Of a stretch of DNA of 19,257 nt, positions 1 through 7,088 are shown in pieces. The notes under the pieces are model-generated. The model had not been told where the DNA came from. It searched no databases and was given only the letters and a program-made list of their open reading frames with translations. Source of the stretch: VGJJ01 sp964480705. Lineage in GTDB: Archaea > Iainarchaeota > Iainarchaeia > Iainarchaeales > VGJJ01. Location: contig CAYZPC010000016.1 of NCBI GenBank assembly GCA_964480705.1, positions 1-19,257 on the forward strand. The letters are read 5' to 3'. Each line of letters starts with the position of its first letter. Within the stretch, counting starts at the first letter, position 1. A program made the position numbers and the translations under genes.

Positions 1-831
1 GACCCGCACCAATTATCCTGGCAGGAAATTGAAGAACTCATCAAAGCATTCAAAGCCGTAAATTTTATTGCGCCGCGCACCGACGTTTTACGACCTATTG
101 GAGAAGAACAAGTGGACAAATCTCTACGAAGTATTGTGGAGCCCGAATTTTTATCCGTGGTAACACGAAAACCAGCCGTGCGCGAGGGAGGATTCCCCTT
201 CCAAGTAGAAACTGCCGTAGCATACGGCGGAAAAGCCGGTCGACGTGTTGGAGAGGAAATGCGAATGGAAATCATGCGATTCGCCAACCGCGTTCCCTTG
301 TTATTTGACACGGGCGGGTGCGGAATCACCGAAGCCATTAAGACAGTGGATTGGAAACGCTACGGAATCAAAGACGCGGACACGGCACCCGTGACCGTGT
401 TTGTTAACTTAATCTCGGTACACATCCCCTACACGGGAGCAGGAAAGCAAGCCGTGTCGAATGATGATGATATTGTAGAAGAAATTCGACTCGCGCTCAT
501 GGATGCAGGAAGACGCACCGCGCGATACATTATTGGAAAAGAACGTGAACGCTTGAAATTAGAAAAGAAGAGAATCTACCAAAAGTACGCGGTGGAAGTG
601 GCTATTGCATTAGGTGAATTGATTGAGAAAGAACCTAAACCCATTGAGCACAAACTCTTGGATATTGTAGCGAAACGACTCAAACTGGATGAACAGCAGG
701 AAAAAGAATTAGAAGCCGATTCGGATGCAGAATTGGAAAAAGAACTCGCACGCTTAAGCAAAAAAGAAAAAGAAGCCAAAGGCGGAAAAGCCAAAAAAAA
801 GAATGAAGACGATGACGGTGGTGAAGAATAA
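1..831 (+). CDS. top6B: DNA topoisomerase VI subunit B, C-terminal part (5' end outside window)
   Basis: This is the C-terminal 276 residues of the ATPase subunit of type IIB topoisomerase VI, which relaxes and decatenates DNA as an A2B2 tetramer. The frame is open from base 1, so the GTG at 112 is internal and the GHKL ATPase domain lies upstream of the window. What remains is the transducer domain (motifs FANRVPLLFDTGG and HIPYTGAGKQAVSND, then EEIRLALMDAGR) and the long helix that reaches subunit A (KERERLKLEKKRIYQKYA). The last 40 or so residues are a charged Lys/Glu/Asp tail ending DDDGGEE, probably disordered. The stop TAA (829-831) shares its last base with the ATG of top6A. A GGTGGTGA stretch inside the tail coding sequence (about 817-824) can serve as the ribosome site for top6A, so the pair is almost certainly translationally coupled. 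Confidence 0.95.
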   Translation, partial: DPHQLSWQEIEELIKAFKAVNFIAPRTDVLRPIGEEQVDKSLRSIVEPEFLSVVTRKPAVREGGFPFQVETAVAYGGKAGRRVGEEMRMEIMRFANRVPLLFDTGGCGITEAIKTVDWKRYGIKDADTAPVTVFVNLISVHIPYTGAGKQAVSNDDDIVEEIRLALMDAGRRTARYIIGKERERLKLEKKRIYQKYAVEVAIALGELIEKEPKPIEHKLLDIVAKRLKLDEQQEKELEADSDAELEKELARLSKKEKEAKGGKAKKKNEDDDGGEE

Positions 832-1934
832 TGGTTGACACGAAAACAAAAGATAAGGAAGTCATCAAAAAATTAGAAGCACTAGGACACCAGCTCGTGC
901 AACAAATCAACAAGGGAGATAACCCCACGATGGAACTCCCTGTACGTTCACTTGGAAATATTTTCTTCGACCAAAAGTCTCGAACGATTAAACTAGGAGA
1001 CAAAGTCTCGGAAAGACAATTCTTGAACATCGCCCACACGCGAAAGTTCATGCAAACAACATTAGTGGCAAATGAAATCAAAAAAGTCATTGAACAAAAC
1101 GCCACGGTGTCGATTCGTGATCTCTACTACGCATTGAAACACACCATTGAGGGCACGCAGGAAAATACATTCGAAGACCAAGGAGAATCCGACCCATTAA
1201 TTGAAGACTTGGAAGCCTCACTGAACTTGCTCCGAGAAGAATTGCATTTGGCCGCTTCGGCGAAAGGAATCATTGCCGGAGACATGGTCGTGCAAGACGG
1301 AAAAGACATCATTGACTTAGCCAAAATGGGTTCAGGCGGATGGTCCGTTCCCTCGAATGTGGAAGAAGACCGAATTGAAATCAAAAAAATGAAAGCAGAC
1401 TATGTGTTATTCATCGAAAAGGATGCTGTGTGGCGCCGTTTTAATGAAGATAAATTCTGGGAGAAAAACAATTGTATCATTATCACCGGACGAGGACAAG
1501 CTGCCCGCGGAGAACGACGATTCGTACAGCGTTTGAGTCGCGAACACAAACTCCCCGTGTACGCGCTCATGGATGCCGACCCGTGGGGAATGTACATTTA
1601 CTCGGTGATTAAACAGGGTTCGATTTCACTCTCCTACTCGGAAGAAAAGCTTGCAACTCCTGACACGAAATATATTGGTTTGACAGTCGGAGACGTGGAG
1701 AAATTCAAAATCCCCAAAGAAGTCACGATTAAACTCAACCAATTGGACATTAAACGCTTAGACGAGCTGAAAAGCTACGAGTGGTTCAAAAAGAAAGAAT
1801 GGCAGAACGAATTCAACCTGATGAAAGAGAAAAACATCAAGATGGAACTGGAAGCCCTGTCGAAGAAAGGAATCCGCTTCATCACGGAAGAATACCTGCC
1901 CAAGAAAATCAAAAGCGAAGACTTCTTGCCATAA
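831..1934 (+). CDS. top6A: DNA topoisomerase VI subunit A (Spo11/Top6A family)
   Basis: Catalytic DNA-cleaving subunit of topoisomerase VI, homologous to eukaryotic Spo11. The 367-residue length is normal for the family. The winged-helix (5Y-CAP) domain contains RDLYYALKHT at 96-105, and by family alignment Tyr100 is the residue that forms the 5'-phosphotyrosyl link. The Toprim domain follows from about residue 188, with the metal-binding Glu196 (VLFIEKDAV) and the DxD pair Asp248/Asp250 in LMDADPWG. The start ATG overlaps the stop of top6B (TAATG), which fits translational coupling and a 1:1 complex. The C-terminus is Lys/Glu-rich. All catalytic residues expected for an active enzyme are present. 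Confidence 0.97.
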   Translation: MVDTKTKDKEVIKKLEALGHQLVQQINKGDNPTMELPVRSLGNIFFDQKSRTIKLGDKVSERQFLNIAHTRKFMQTTLVANEIKKVIEQNATVSIRDLYYALKHTIEGTQENTFEDQGESDPLIEDLEASLNLLREELHLAASAKGIIAGDMVVQDGKDIIDLAKMGSGGWSVPSNVEEDRIEIKKMKADYVLFIEKDAVWRRFNEDKFWEKNNCIIITGRGQAARGERRFVQRLSREHKLPVYALMDADPWGMYIYSVIKQGSISLSYSEEKLATPDTKYIGLTVGDVEKFKIPKEVTIKLNQLDIKRLDELKSYEWFKKKEWQNEFNLMKEKNIKMELEALSKKGIRFITEEYLPKKIKSEDFLP

Positions 1935-1966
1935 ACGGCAAGAGGACAATCGTGTGCAAGCAACCC

Positions 1967-1974
1967 ATATAAAG
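1967..1974 (+). promoter_or_regulatory. TATA box of acyl-CoA synthetase gene (leaderless start)
   Basis: The sequence CCCATATAAAGCCC holds an archaeal TATA element whose centre lies about 26 nt before the ATG at 1996. Transcription would then begin at or next to that ATG, which supports 1996 over the upstream GTG at 1954. Confidence 0.6.
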
Positions 1975-1995
1975 CCCAATTTTGCTTCTGTGAAC

Positions 1996-3375
1996 ATGTC
2001 CTCCAACCTGGAATACATTTTCTCCGCCAAGAGCGTGGCGGTAATTGGCGCGTCGCGCAACCCGGGAAAGATAGGATATGTTACGCTGGAAAACTTTGTG
2101 AAAGGCGGATACAAAGGAAAATTATTCGCCGTAAACCCGAGCGCAGAGTCTATTTTGAATGTAAAATGCTACCCCACTCTTTCTGCGATTAAAGAAAAAG
2201 TGGAATTAGCTGTAATAACCATTCCCGGAGAATTCGTTCCCAAAACGATTGAAGAATGCGGAAAAAAAGGAGTCAAAGCGTGCGTGATAATCTCCGCTGG
2301 ATTCTCCGAAGTGGGCAACCATGATTTAACACGAAAATTGCAAGCCGCGATGGACAAATATCCCAACATGCCGTGCATTGGGCCTAATTGTTTAGGTGTA
2401 ATGGATGTGAAAACGGGCATTGACACCCTCTTTCTACCGCGCTACCGTTTAATGAGGCCGAAGAAAGGAAAAATTTCATTCATCTCCCAATCAGGAGCGT
2501 TGGGAAGCGCCATATTGGATTGGGCGGGAAGCAAAGATTATGGAATAGCCAAATTTGTGTCCTATGGAAACGCCATGAACACGGATGAAGCAGACTTGTT
2601 GGAATATTTCGCTCAAGATAACGAAACCAAAGTGATTTGCGTATATTTAGAAGGCGTTCGCCACGGAGAAAAATTTTTCAAGGTAGCAAAAAAAGTTTCC
2701 GAAAAAAAACCAGTCATTATTATCAAAGGCGGAATGTCCGAAGCCGGAAGCAAAGCCACTGCCTCTCACACGGGAAGCTTAGCCGGAAGCGCCAAAGTGT
2801 TTGAAGCAGTGGTAAAACAAACTGGACTCATTCGAGCCGATAGTATGCGGCAAGTGTTTGATTATGCCCGCGTGCTCTCAAGCGAACCCACTCCCAAAGG
2901 GAACCGCACGCAGATTATTACCAATGGAGGCGGGTACGGAGTGCTCACCGCGGATGCGCTGGAAAACTCGTCCCTCACCCTTGCCGAAATGTCAGCCGAA
3001 TCACGCAAACCAATCATTGCCGCATCCCCATCCTATGCTGTTATCAAGAATCCCATGGACCTCACGGGAGACGCGGACAACAACCGCTTCATGGTAGCAG
3101 TGGAAAATGCCATGAAAGATGAGAATGTGGACTCAATTATACTCATACTCTTGTTCCAAGTTCCCACCCTTGATTCGGACATCATTGAAGGCCTCTCAGG
3201 GTTGCTCACGAAGCGAAAAAAACCCATTGTAGTCGTGAGCGCGGGCGGAGAATATGCGAAAATGCATATGAAACTATTAGAAAAAGAAGGCATTCAGACG
3301 TTTGAGGAGCCCATTGACGCCGCGAACGCGATGCACGCACTCACACACTATCATCGCGGTCCAAAAAAGAACTAA
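1996..3375 (+). CDS. ADP-forming acetate/acyl-CoA synthetase, alpha subunit
   Basis: Alpha subunit of NDP-forming acyl-CoA synthetase, which converts acyl-CoA + ADP + Pi to acid + CoA + ATP and conserves energy in fermenting archaea. From the ATG at 1996 it has 459 residues. The CoA-binding Rossmann domain opens with AKSVAVIGASRNPGKIGY. The succinyl-CoA-ligase-like domain carries CIGPNCLG and SQSGALGSAI. The phosphorylated histidine of the family sits in SHTGSLAGS (His258 in this numbering). A ligase-CoA domain with NGGGYGVL follows. The track of open codons extends to a GTG at 1954 behind a weak AGAGG. The ATG at 1996 is preferred because it gives the family-typical N-terminus and is correctly spaced from a TATA box. 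The ATP-grasp beta subunit is not adjacent and must be encoded elsewhere if the enzyme is active. Its stop overlaps the stop of the convergent mre11-like gene. Confidence 0.88.
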   Translation: MSSNLEYIFSAKSVAVIGASRNPGKIGYVTLENFVKGGYKGKLFAVNPSAESILNVKCYPTLSAIKEKVELAVITIPGEFVPKTIEECGKKGVKACVIISAGFSEVGNHDLTRKLQAAMDKYPNMPCIGPNCLGVMDVKTGIDTLFLPRYRLMRPKKGKISFISQSGALGSAILDWAGSKDYGIAKFVSYGNAMNTDEADLLEYFAQDNETKVICVYLEGVRHGEKFFKVAKKVSEKKPVIIIKGGMSEAGSKATASHTGSLAGSAKVFEAVVKQTGLIRADSMRQVFDYARVLSSEPTPKGNRTQIITNGGGYGVLTADALENSSLTLAEMSAESRKPIIAASPSYAVIKNPMDLTGDADNNRFMVAVENAMKDENVDSIILILLFQVPTLDSDIIEGLSGLLTKRKKPIVVVSAGGEYAKMHMKLLEKEGIQTFEEPIDAANAMHALTHYHRGPKKN

Positions 3376-4709
3376 GTTAGTTTGGTTTGCACGACTTCAA
3401 CGGGCGCAACGGATTCAGGAGCGGGCTCGGGAATGCTCTCGCGCGAAACCAATTCTCCCGCGTGAAGCAATTGAACCACTTTCTCAATATTTTCTTTGTC
3501 TTCCAACAATTCAAACAAACGCTTGGTGTCAATGCGCGCGTGCATTAATGTTTGCTGCAAATTTTTCTCCAACAAATCAATACCCATGCGAGAAATAGAA
3601 ACATTTGACTTATGCAGCGCGCGCAACTCATCCAAACGGAATGAAAATTCTCCCGTGGAAAACTTTTTCATCGTAGAAAAAAAAGCCTTGGATTCAAACT
3701 CTTTCACAATGGAAGATAGATCCACATCCGCCTGCGTGAAACCCTTGGCGAGCGTTCCCGTGACTTTAAGACGATACAGCGGGGGCATCGTGTGTACGTG
3801 TTGCGAATGAATGATGTCTTTTTCAATTACTTCGCGGCACACTTTCAGAATTTTCTGCGGCGTCCCATCCTTGAATTTGAGCTTGTGATAAAATAATTTG
3901 CGCTGCACGGGCAAATGATGCATGGTGAGTTCACGCGTCTGCGTATCGTATACGTACCATCCCTTTGGTTTTTTCCCCTCGAGGTTTTTCATTTGAGTGA
4001 AAACAGTTGAACCCGGAATGAGGAGCTTTTTTCCCTCCCACTCCGTGAGGGAAGTCCAGTGCAAGTGACCATTTAGTAAAAGATCAAAACCACCGGGAAG
4101 GTTTTCCAAACCTATCGTGGCGACCATGTCATCTTTACTCGGCAAAAATTCTTTGATGGATTGGTGCAACACTAACAGGTTATGCACACCCGAAATGGGC
4201 TGAGGGTTGTACATCTTCAACGCTTCTAAGGCGCGCTTCTCCGGAATACCACTCATACCATGTACGGCGACTTTTTCTATTTCACCAGTTGAATTTTTCT
4301 TTTCGATTAACGCATGAGAAGCATGCAGACACGTGAGAAAGTTTCCAGTTTCCAACACTTGCAACGCATTCTTGAGGTCTTTTGAACGGTACTCGTGCGT
4401 GCCTGCAATAGCAATGAGTGGAATTCCCTGATAGTTGAATGAAATGTCTGAACCGCTGCGTTTTGTATGAGTAATTTTTACTCCAGGGTTTTTTCCGCGC
4501 TGCAGAATACTCAACAAATCAAAGGCTTCATTCCAGACTTCCTGCGTGGGAATTTTATGATCAAAAAAATCGCCTGGATGAATAATGGCATCCACGCCTT
4601 GTTGGGCAATGCCTTCAAACGCCTGCTTTAGCGCAAGGTAGGCATCTCCCTCTCGAATGGTGCCACGGGCAAACCCTAAATGGGTGTCGGAAACAATGGC
4701 GAGGCGCAT
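3372..4709 (-). CDS. Mre11/SbcD-like metallophosphoesterase (DNA repair nuclease)
   Basis: Calcineurin-like metallophosphoesterase related to Mre11/SbcD nucleases, 445 residues. Metal-site motifs are Asp8 and His10 (SDTHLG), Asp47 (GDFFD), the GNHD/E-equivalent GTHEYRS at 103-109, His182 (LVLHQS) and His215/His217 (NGHLHW). The usual metal-bridging Asn of GNH(D/E) is replaced by Thr104. After about residue 225 there is a capping domain, then a region rich in charged helices, and a C-terminal Ala/Pro/Glu/Val-rich tail. Mre11 normally works with the ATPase Rad50, but no rad50, nurA or herA is adjacent. It is probably its own transcription unit, because a TATA-like element lies 27 nt before the start. 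A general DNA-repair exonuclease is more certain than strict Mre11 orthology. Confidence 0.85.
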   Translation of the reverse strand: MRLAIVSDTHLGFARGTIREGDAYLALKQAFEGIAQQGVDAIIHPGDFFDHKIPTQEVWNEAFDLLSILQRGKNPGVKITHTKRSGSDISFNYQGIPLIAIAGTHEYRSKDLKNALQVLETGNFLTCLHASHALIEKKNSTGEIEKVAVHGMSGIPEKRALEALKMYNPQPISGVHNLLVLHQSIKEFLPSKDDMVATIGLENLPGGFDLLLNGHLHWTSLTEWEGKKLLIPGSTVFTQMKNLEGKKPKGWYVYDTQTRELTMHHLPVQRKLFYHKLKFKDGTPQKILKVCREVIEKDIIHSQHVHTMPPLYRLKVTGTLAKGFTQADVDLSSIVKEFESKAFFSTMKKFSTGEFSFRLDELRALHKSNVSISRMGIDLLEKNLQQTLMHARIDTKRLFELLEDKENIEKVVQLLHAGELVSRESIPEPAPESVAPVEVVQTKLT

Positions 4710-4731
4710 GTAACGTATTACGGCGCGGAGT

Positions 4732-4740
4732 CATTTAAGG
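4732..4740 (-). promoter_or_regulatory. TATA box of mre11-like gene
   Basis: On the minus strand CCTTAAATG is centred about 27 nt before the ATG at 4709, so the transcript is probably leaderless. No Shine-Dalgarno site is seen before the start. Confidence 0.5.
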
Positions 4741-4771
4741 GTTGGGGAAGAAATAGCCATCGGGTTTTCGC

Positions 4772-4792
4772 CGGCCTTTTTTCAAAAGGCCG
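4772..4792. repeat. Perfect 9-bp inverted repeat after the HAD gene
   Basis: Arms 4772-4780 and 4784-4792 are perfectly complementary (CGGCCTTTT against AAAAGGCCG) with a TTC loop. It lies 1 nt past the stop codon of the HAD gene on the minus strand, so it could protect or end that mRNA. No U-tract follows, so it is not a classical terminator. Its core resembles the hairpin before tRNA-Cys (5598-5616). Confidence 0.6.
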
Positions 4793-4793
4793 T

Positions 4794-5477
4794 TTAGTAC
4801 CCTTCCCCGTGCGCGGGTTTAATGTAACGGTTTTCCAGCAACCATTGGGGCAAATCCTTCACGCTGGAAACCATGTGGCCGCGATCTAATCCCGCGCGGG
4901 AAAACGTTTGAACAGAATGAAAACCACTCAACACGGCACAAAAATCAATATTCGCTCCACGGGCAGCAAAATAATCCACTGTCAAATCACCCACAAAAAG
5001 CATTTCATGGCGTTTGATATAATGTTTTTTGAACTGAAACAACACTTCATCAAATGCTCTTGAATCAGGCTTCTTGAAAAAAGTGGATTGTTCCCCAAAA
5101 ACAAATGAAAAAATTTTTGGATTAAGAGCCGTGTGGCCAATGCGTTCCATCAATTGTTCCGTGGGCTTGTTGGAAAGAATACCCAACTCAATATGATGCT
5201 CGTGCAAAAAATTAAGCGTTTCAAGCGCGCCAGGGATTAAGGGGTAGCGCGAAGATTTTCTAATTTTAGAGTATTCGCGGATAAACTCATTCACATCCGC
5301 ATGAGGAAAAAGAGCTAAAATCATGGAGTGCCAGGGCTTCCCCCAGTATTTCAAAAAAGTCGCAAACGAAGGAGTGGGCCACCCTAATGAACGGGCGGTT
5401 TTACAGTGGTTGCGATAACTCGTTTCCCCACTTTTAACGAGGGTATCGTCAAAATCAAATATAACAGCCTTGAGCAT
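4794..5477 (-). CDS. HAD-superfamily hydrolase (phosphoglycolate-phosphatase-like)
   Basis: Haloacid-dehalogenase phosphatase of 227 residues with all four HAD motifs. Motif I is FDFDDTL, with nucleophile Asp8 and acid/base Asp10. Motif II is the serine of LSNKP (Ser102). Motif III is the lysine in FFKKPDSRAF. Motif IV is FVGDLTVDYFAA, with Asp164 and Asp168. The helical C1-type cap between motifs I and II places it near phosphoglycolate and pyrophosphate phosphatases, but the substrate cannot be read from the sequence. The minus-strand TATA-like GGGTTTTAATG sits 25 nt before the ATG, again suggesting a leaderless mRNA. It ends right before a strong inverted repeat. Confidence 0.88.
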   Translation of the reverse strand: MLKAVIFDFDDTLVKSGETSYRNHCKTARSLGWPTPSFATFLKYWGKPWHSMILALFPHADVNEFIREYSKIRKSSRYPLIPGALETLNFLHEHHIELGILSNKPTEQLMERIGHTALNPKIFSFVFGEQSTFFKKPDSRAFDEVLFQFKKHYIKRHEMLFVGDLTVDYFAARGANIDFCAVLSGFHSVQTFSRAGLDRGHMVSSVKDLPQWLLENRYIKPAHGEGY

Positions 5478-5497
5478 GCGTGAAAAACAACGCCTGC

Positions 5498-5505
5498 CAT
5501 TAAAA
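5498..5505 (-). promoter_or_regulatory. TATA-like box of HAD gene
   Basis: Minus-strand TTTTAATG is centred about 25 nt before the ATG at 5477. It is a weak match to the archaeal TATA consensus, but its position repeats that of neighbouring genes. Confidence 0.4.
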
Positions 5506-5567
5506 CCCTTGCCGGGGAGAAATACGTATACTGCACCACGAAGACAACCAGGTCTTTTGGGTCGAGC

Positions 5568-5575
5568 TTTAAGAG
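5568..5575 (+). promoter_or_regulatory. Probable TATA box of tRNA-Cys
   Basis: CGAGC followed by TTTAAGAG resembles a BRE/TATA pair. With the usual 25-27 nt spacing, transcription would start near 5597, leaving a leader of about 20 nt that coincides with the hairpin 5598-5616. Confidence 0.45.
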
Positions 5576-5597
5576 AGGGTTTTGATCGTTTTTGATC

Positions 5598-5616
5598 AAA
5601 CTTTTCTCAAAAGTTT
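5598..5616 (+). repeat. Perfect inverted repeat abutting the tRNA-Cys 5' end
   Basis: AAACTTTT (5598-5605) and AAAAGTTT (5609-5616) form an 8-bp stem with a CTC loop, ending exactly one base before the mature tRNA 5' end. It would make up most of the tRNA leader if the TATA assignment at 5568 is right. A palindrome (TTTGATCAAA, 5591-5600) overlaps its left edge. Confidence 0.6.
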
Positions 5617-5687
5617 GCGGGGGTGGCAGAGAGGTTATGCGCCGGCCTGCAGAGCCGGATAGCCGAGTTCGATTCTCGGTCCCCGCT
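5617..5687 (+). tRNA. tRNA-Cys, anticodon GCA
   Basis: A full cloverleaf can be drawn by hand. The acceptor stem GCGGGGG (5617-5623) pairs with TCCCCGC (5680-5686), with one G-U at the base. The D arm has a GCA/TGC stem. The anticodon stem CCGGC/GCCGG (5642-5646/5654-5658) closes the loop CTGCAGA, giving anticodon GCA at 5649-5651. The T arm is CCGAG/CTCGG with loop TTCGATT. The discriminator base is T at 5687, the identity element expected for tRNA-Cys. No intron is present and the CCA end is not encoded. No poly-T run longer than four follows at once; TTTT at 5687-5690 may end transcription. Confidence 0.95.
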
Positions 5688-5743
5688 TTTCATCATCCAA
5701 CGAAAGAGAAGTTGATGCGAGCGCGCACAATTACTACTATTAA

Positions 5744-6961
5744 TTATGCAAACAACAGTTTGAGAAAGCCAGCCGAGGAAACAGCTGGCGAAGGAGAATT
5801 TTCATTTAACGAACGAGCAAAATGTTCGCGCAGCGCGGGTTTTTGCGCGGCCTTTGCAAAAGCAAAATCAAGCGCAGGAGCAAAACTAGAGAGGGTTTGC
5901 ACGTGTTGTGCGTGCACGAGTTCACTATCCAGGTGCGTTTTCAAAAGAGATTCATATTCGCTTAATTTTTGCACCGAAAAATCATTTTTTTCCAGCGCGC
6001 TGGCAATAACATCCGCAGCCAGTTTTCCAGAAAGCAGCTGGTTTCCTAAACCGTCGCTTGAAAAAGAATCGAAAAGAGATGCTGCGTCACCAATCAATAA
6101 TGCGCCTGGAAATGCACGCGCACGCGTGTGTGAAAAAAGGACATGCGCCCACGTTTCCACATTTCCAAGTAATTTTGCTTCTTTGAAACGAGAAGCAAAC
6201 AATTCATGTGCGAGCATTTTTTTCAACAATGCAGGAGTATGAATGGAATTTTTTTGAGAATCACTTAAACGAATGCTCAAACCCACATTGCACGTGTTGT
6301 TCTCTAACGGAGTAATCCAGAATTGTCCACGAACACCATTTGAAAAAAAATGCAACTCAGCCTCATCGGTTAAACCTGAAACATTTTCGTAATATCCCCG
6401 CACGCACGAAAGAGTGTGCTCGGGAGGAAGTTCATGCGCATTCAAGTGCTGCGCAACCGTGGAAGTAGAGCCGTCCGCACCCACCACCACGTGCGCAGTA
6501 ATTTCTTTCGTTTCTTTGGTGGACAAATCCGCGACACGCACACCCACGACACGGTCGCCTTCTTTGACTAATCCTACGACGTGTGTTTTTTCTCTAAACT
6601 CGCAGGTTTTGGACGCGTGCTCAAACAAAAGATTGTCTAACACTCCGCTGCGCAACCCCCAGCCGTGGGTTTCTCCCCTCTCATTTGTGGGGAGCCGCTG
6701 CGAGAAGGTTTTTCCAGCAGGGGAGGTGAAACGAATGCCCCTTAGTTTAGCATGGGGTTTGGCATCCAGTTTGGATAAGACCCCCACCTCACTCAAAATG
6801 GCCCGAGATTTGCCCGCCAGACAGAGGTCTCGCGATGGTTTCTCTCGAGGAAAGGATGCCTTGTCTAAAAGGAGGGTGCGCACCCCTTTTTGACTGAGGA
6901 AACGGGCACAAACGCTTCCAGAAGGGCCTCCACCCACGACAATAACATCATAATCGCGCAT
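5744..6961 (-). CDS. Geranylgeranyl-reductase-family FAD-dependent oxidoreductase
   Basis: FAD-dependent oxidoreductase of the geranylgeranyl reductase (COG0644-type) family, 405 residues. The N-terminal Rossmann motif is DVIVVGGGPSGSVCAR (residues 5-20), with the ribose-binding acid in LLLDKASFPRE. VVVGADGSTS (158-167) and the FAD-pyrophosphate motif GDAASLFDSFSSDGLG (291-306) follow in the usual order. The conserved cysteine region appears as RDLCLAGKSRA (Cys47). In archaea such enzymes saturate the isoprenoid chains of membrane lipids, so digeranylgeranylglycerophospholipid reductase is the leading guess. A halogenase- or hydroxylase-like relative cannot be excluded. It is transcribed alone, divergent from rpl10e, from a TATA-like box 28 nt before the ATG. 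Confidence 0.82.
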   Translation of the reverse strand: MRDYDVIVVGGGPSGSVCARFLSQKGVRTLLLDKASFPREKPSRDLCLAGKSRAILSEVGVLSKLDAKPHAKLRGIRFTSPAGKTFSQRLPTNERGETHGWGLRSGVLDNLLFEHASKTCEFREKTHVVGLVKEGDRVVGVRVADLSTKETKEITAHVVVGADGSTSTVAQHLNAHELPPEHTLSCVRGYYENVSGLTDEAELHFFSNGVRGQFWITPLENNTCNVGLSIRLSDSQKNSIHTPALLKKMLAHELFASRFKEAKLLGNVETWAHVLFSHTRARAFPGALLIGDAASLFDSFSSDGLGNQLLSGKLAADVIASALEKNDFSVQKLSEYESLLKTHLDSELVHAQHVQTLSSFAPALDFAFAKAAQKPALREHFARSLNENSPSPAVSSAGFLKLLFA

Positions 6962-6985
6962 ACGCTAGGGTAACGCAAAAGACGG

Positions 6986-6993
6986 TTAAAAGG
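6986..6993 (-). promoter_or_regulatory. TATA box of GGR-family gene
   Basis: Minus-strand CCTTTTAA is centred about 28 nt before the ATG at 6961, predicting a leaderless transcript. It shares the 127-nt spacer with the divergent rpl10e promoter. Confidence 0.5.
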
Positions 6994-7030
6994 GCACCGA
7001 TGGAGCTGGATGGTGTTTTGACCGAGTTGA

Positions 7031-7038
7031 TTTTTAAA
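7031..7038 (+). promoter_or_regulatory. TATA box of rpl10e
   Basis: TTTTTAAA lies about 54 nt before the rpl10e ATG, so the mRNA should carry a leader of about 28 nt. The GGGATGA just before the start (7078-7084) is at best a weak Shine-Dalgarno match. Confidence 0.5.
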
Positions 7039-7088
7039 TGATTCTCAGGGGTTTTTGGTTATCTGAAACCTGAAAAAGGGATGAAAAT

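Noticed and set aside
5592..6242. Long plus-strand open frame across tRNA-Cys and antisense to the GGR gene
   Set aside because: It reads through the tRNA and mirrors the codons of a clearly conserved flavoprotein, so it is a shadow frame.
6414..6893. 159-codon plus-strand frame opposite the GGR gene
   Set aside because: It is Ser/Thr/Pro-rich and opposite conserved FAD-binding residues, which is typical of an antisense shadow.
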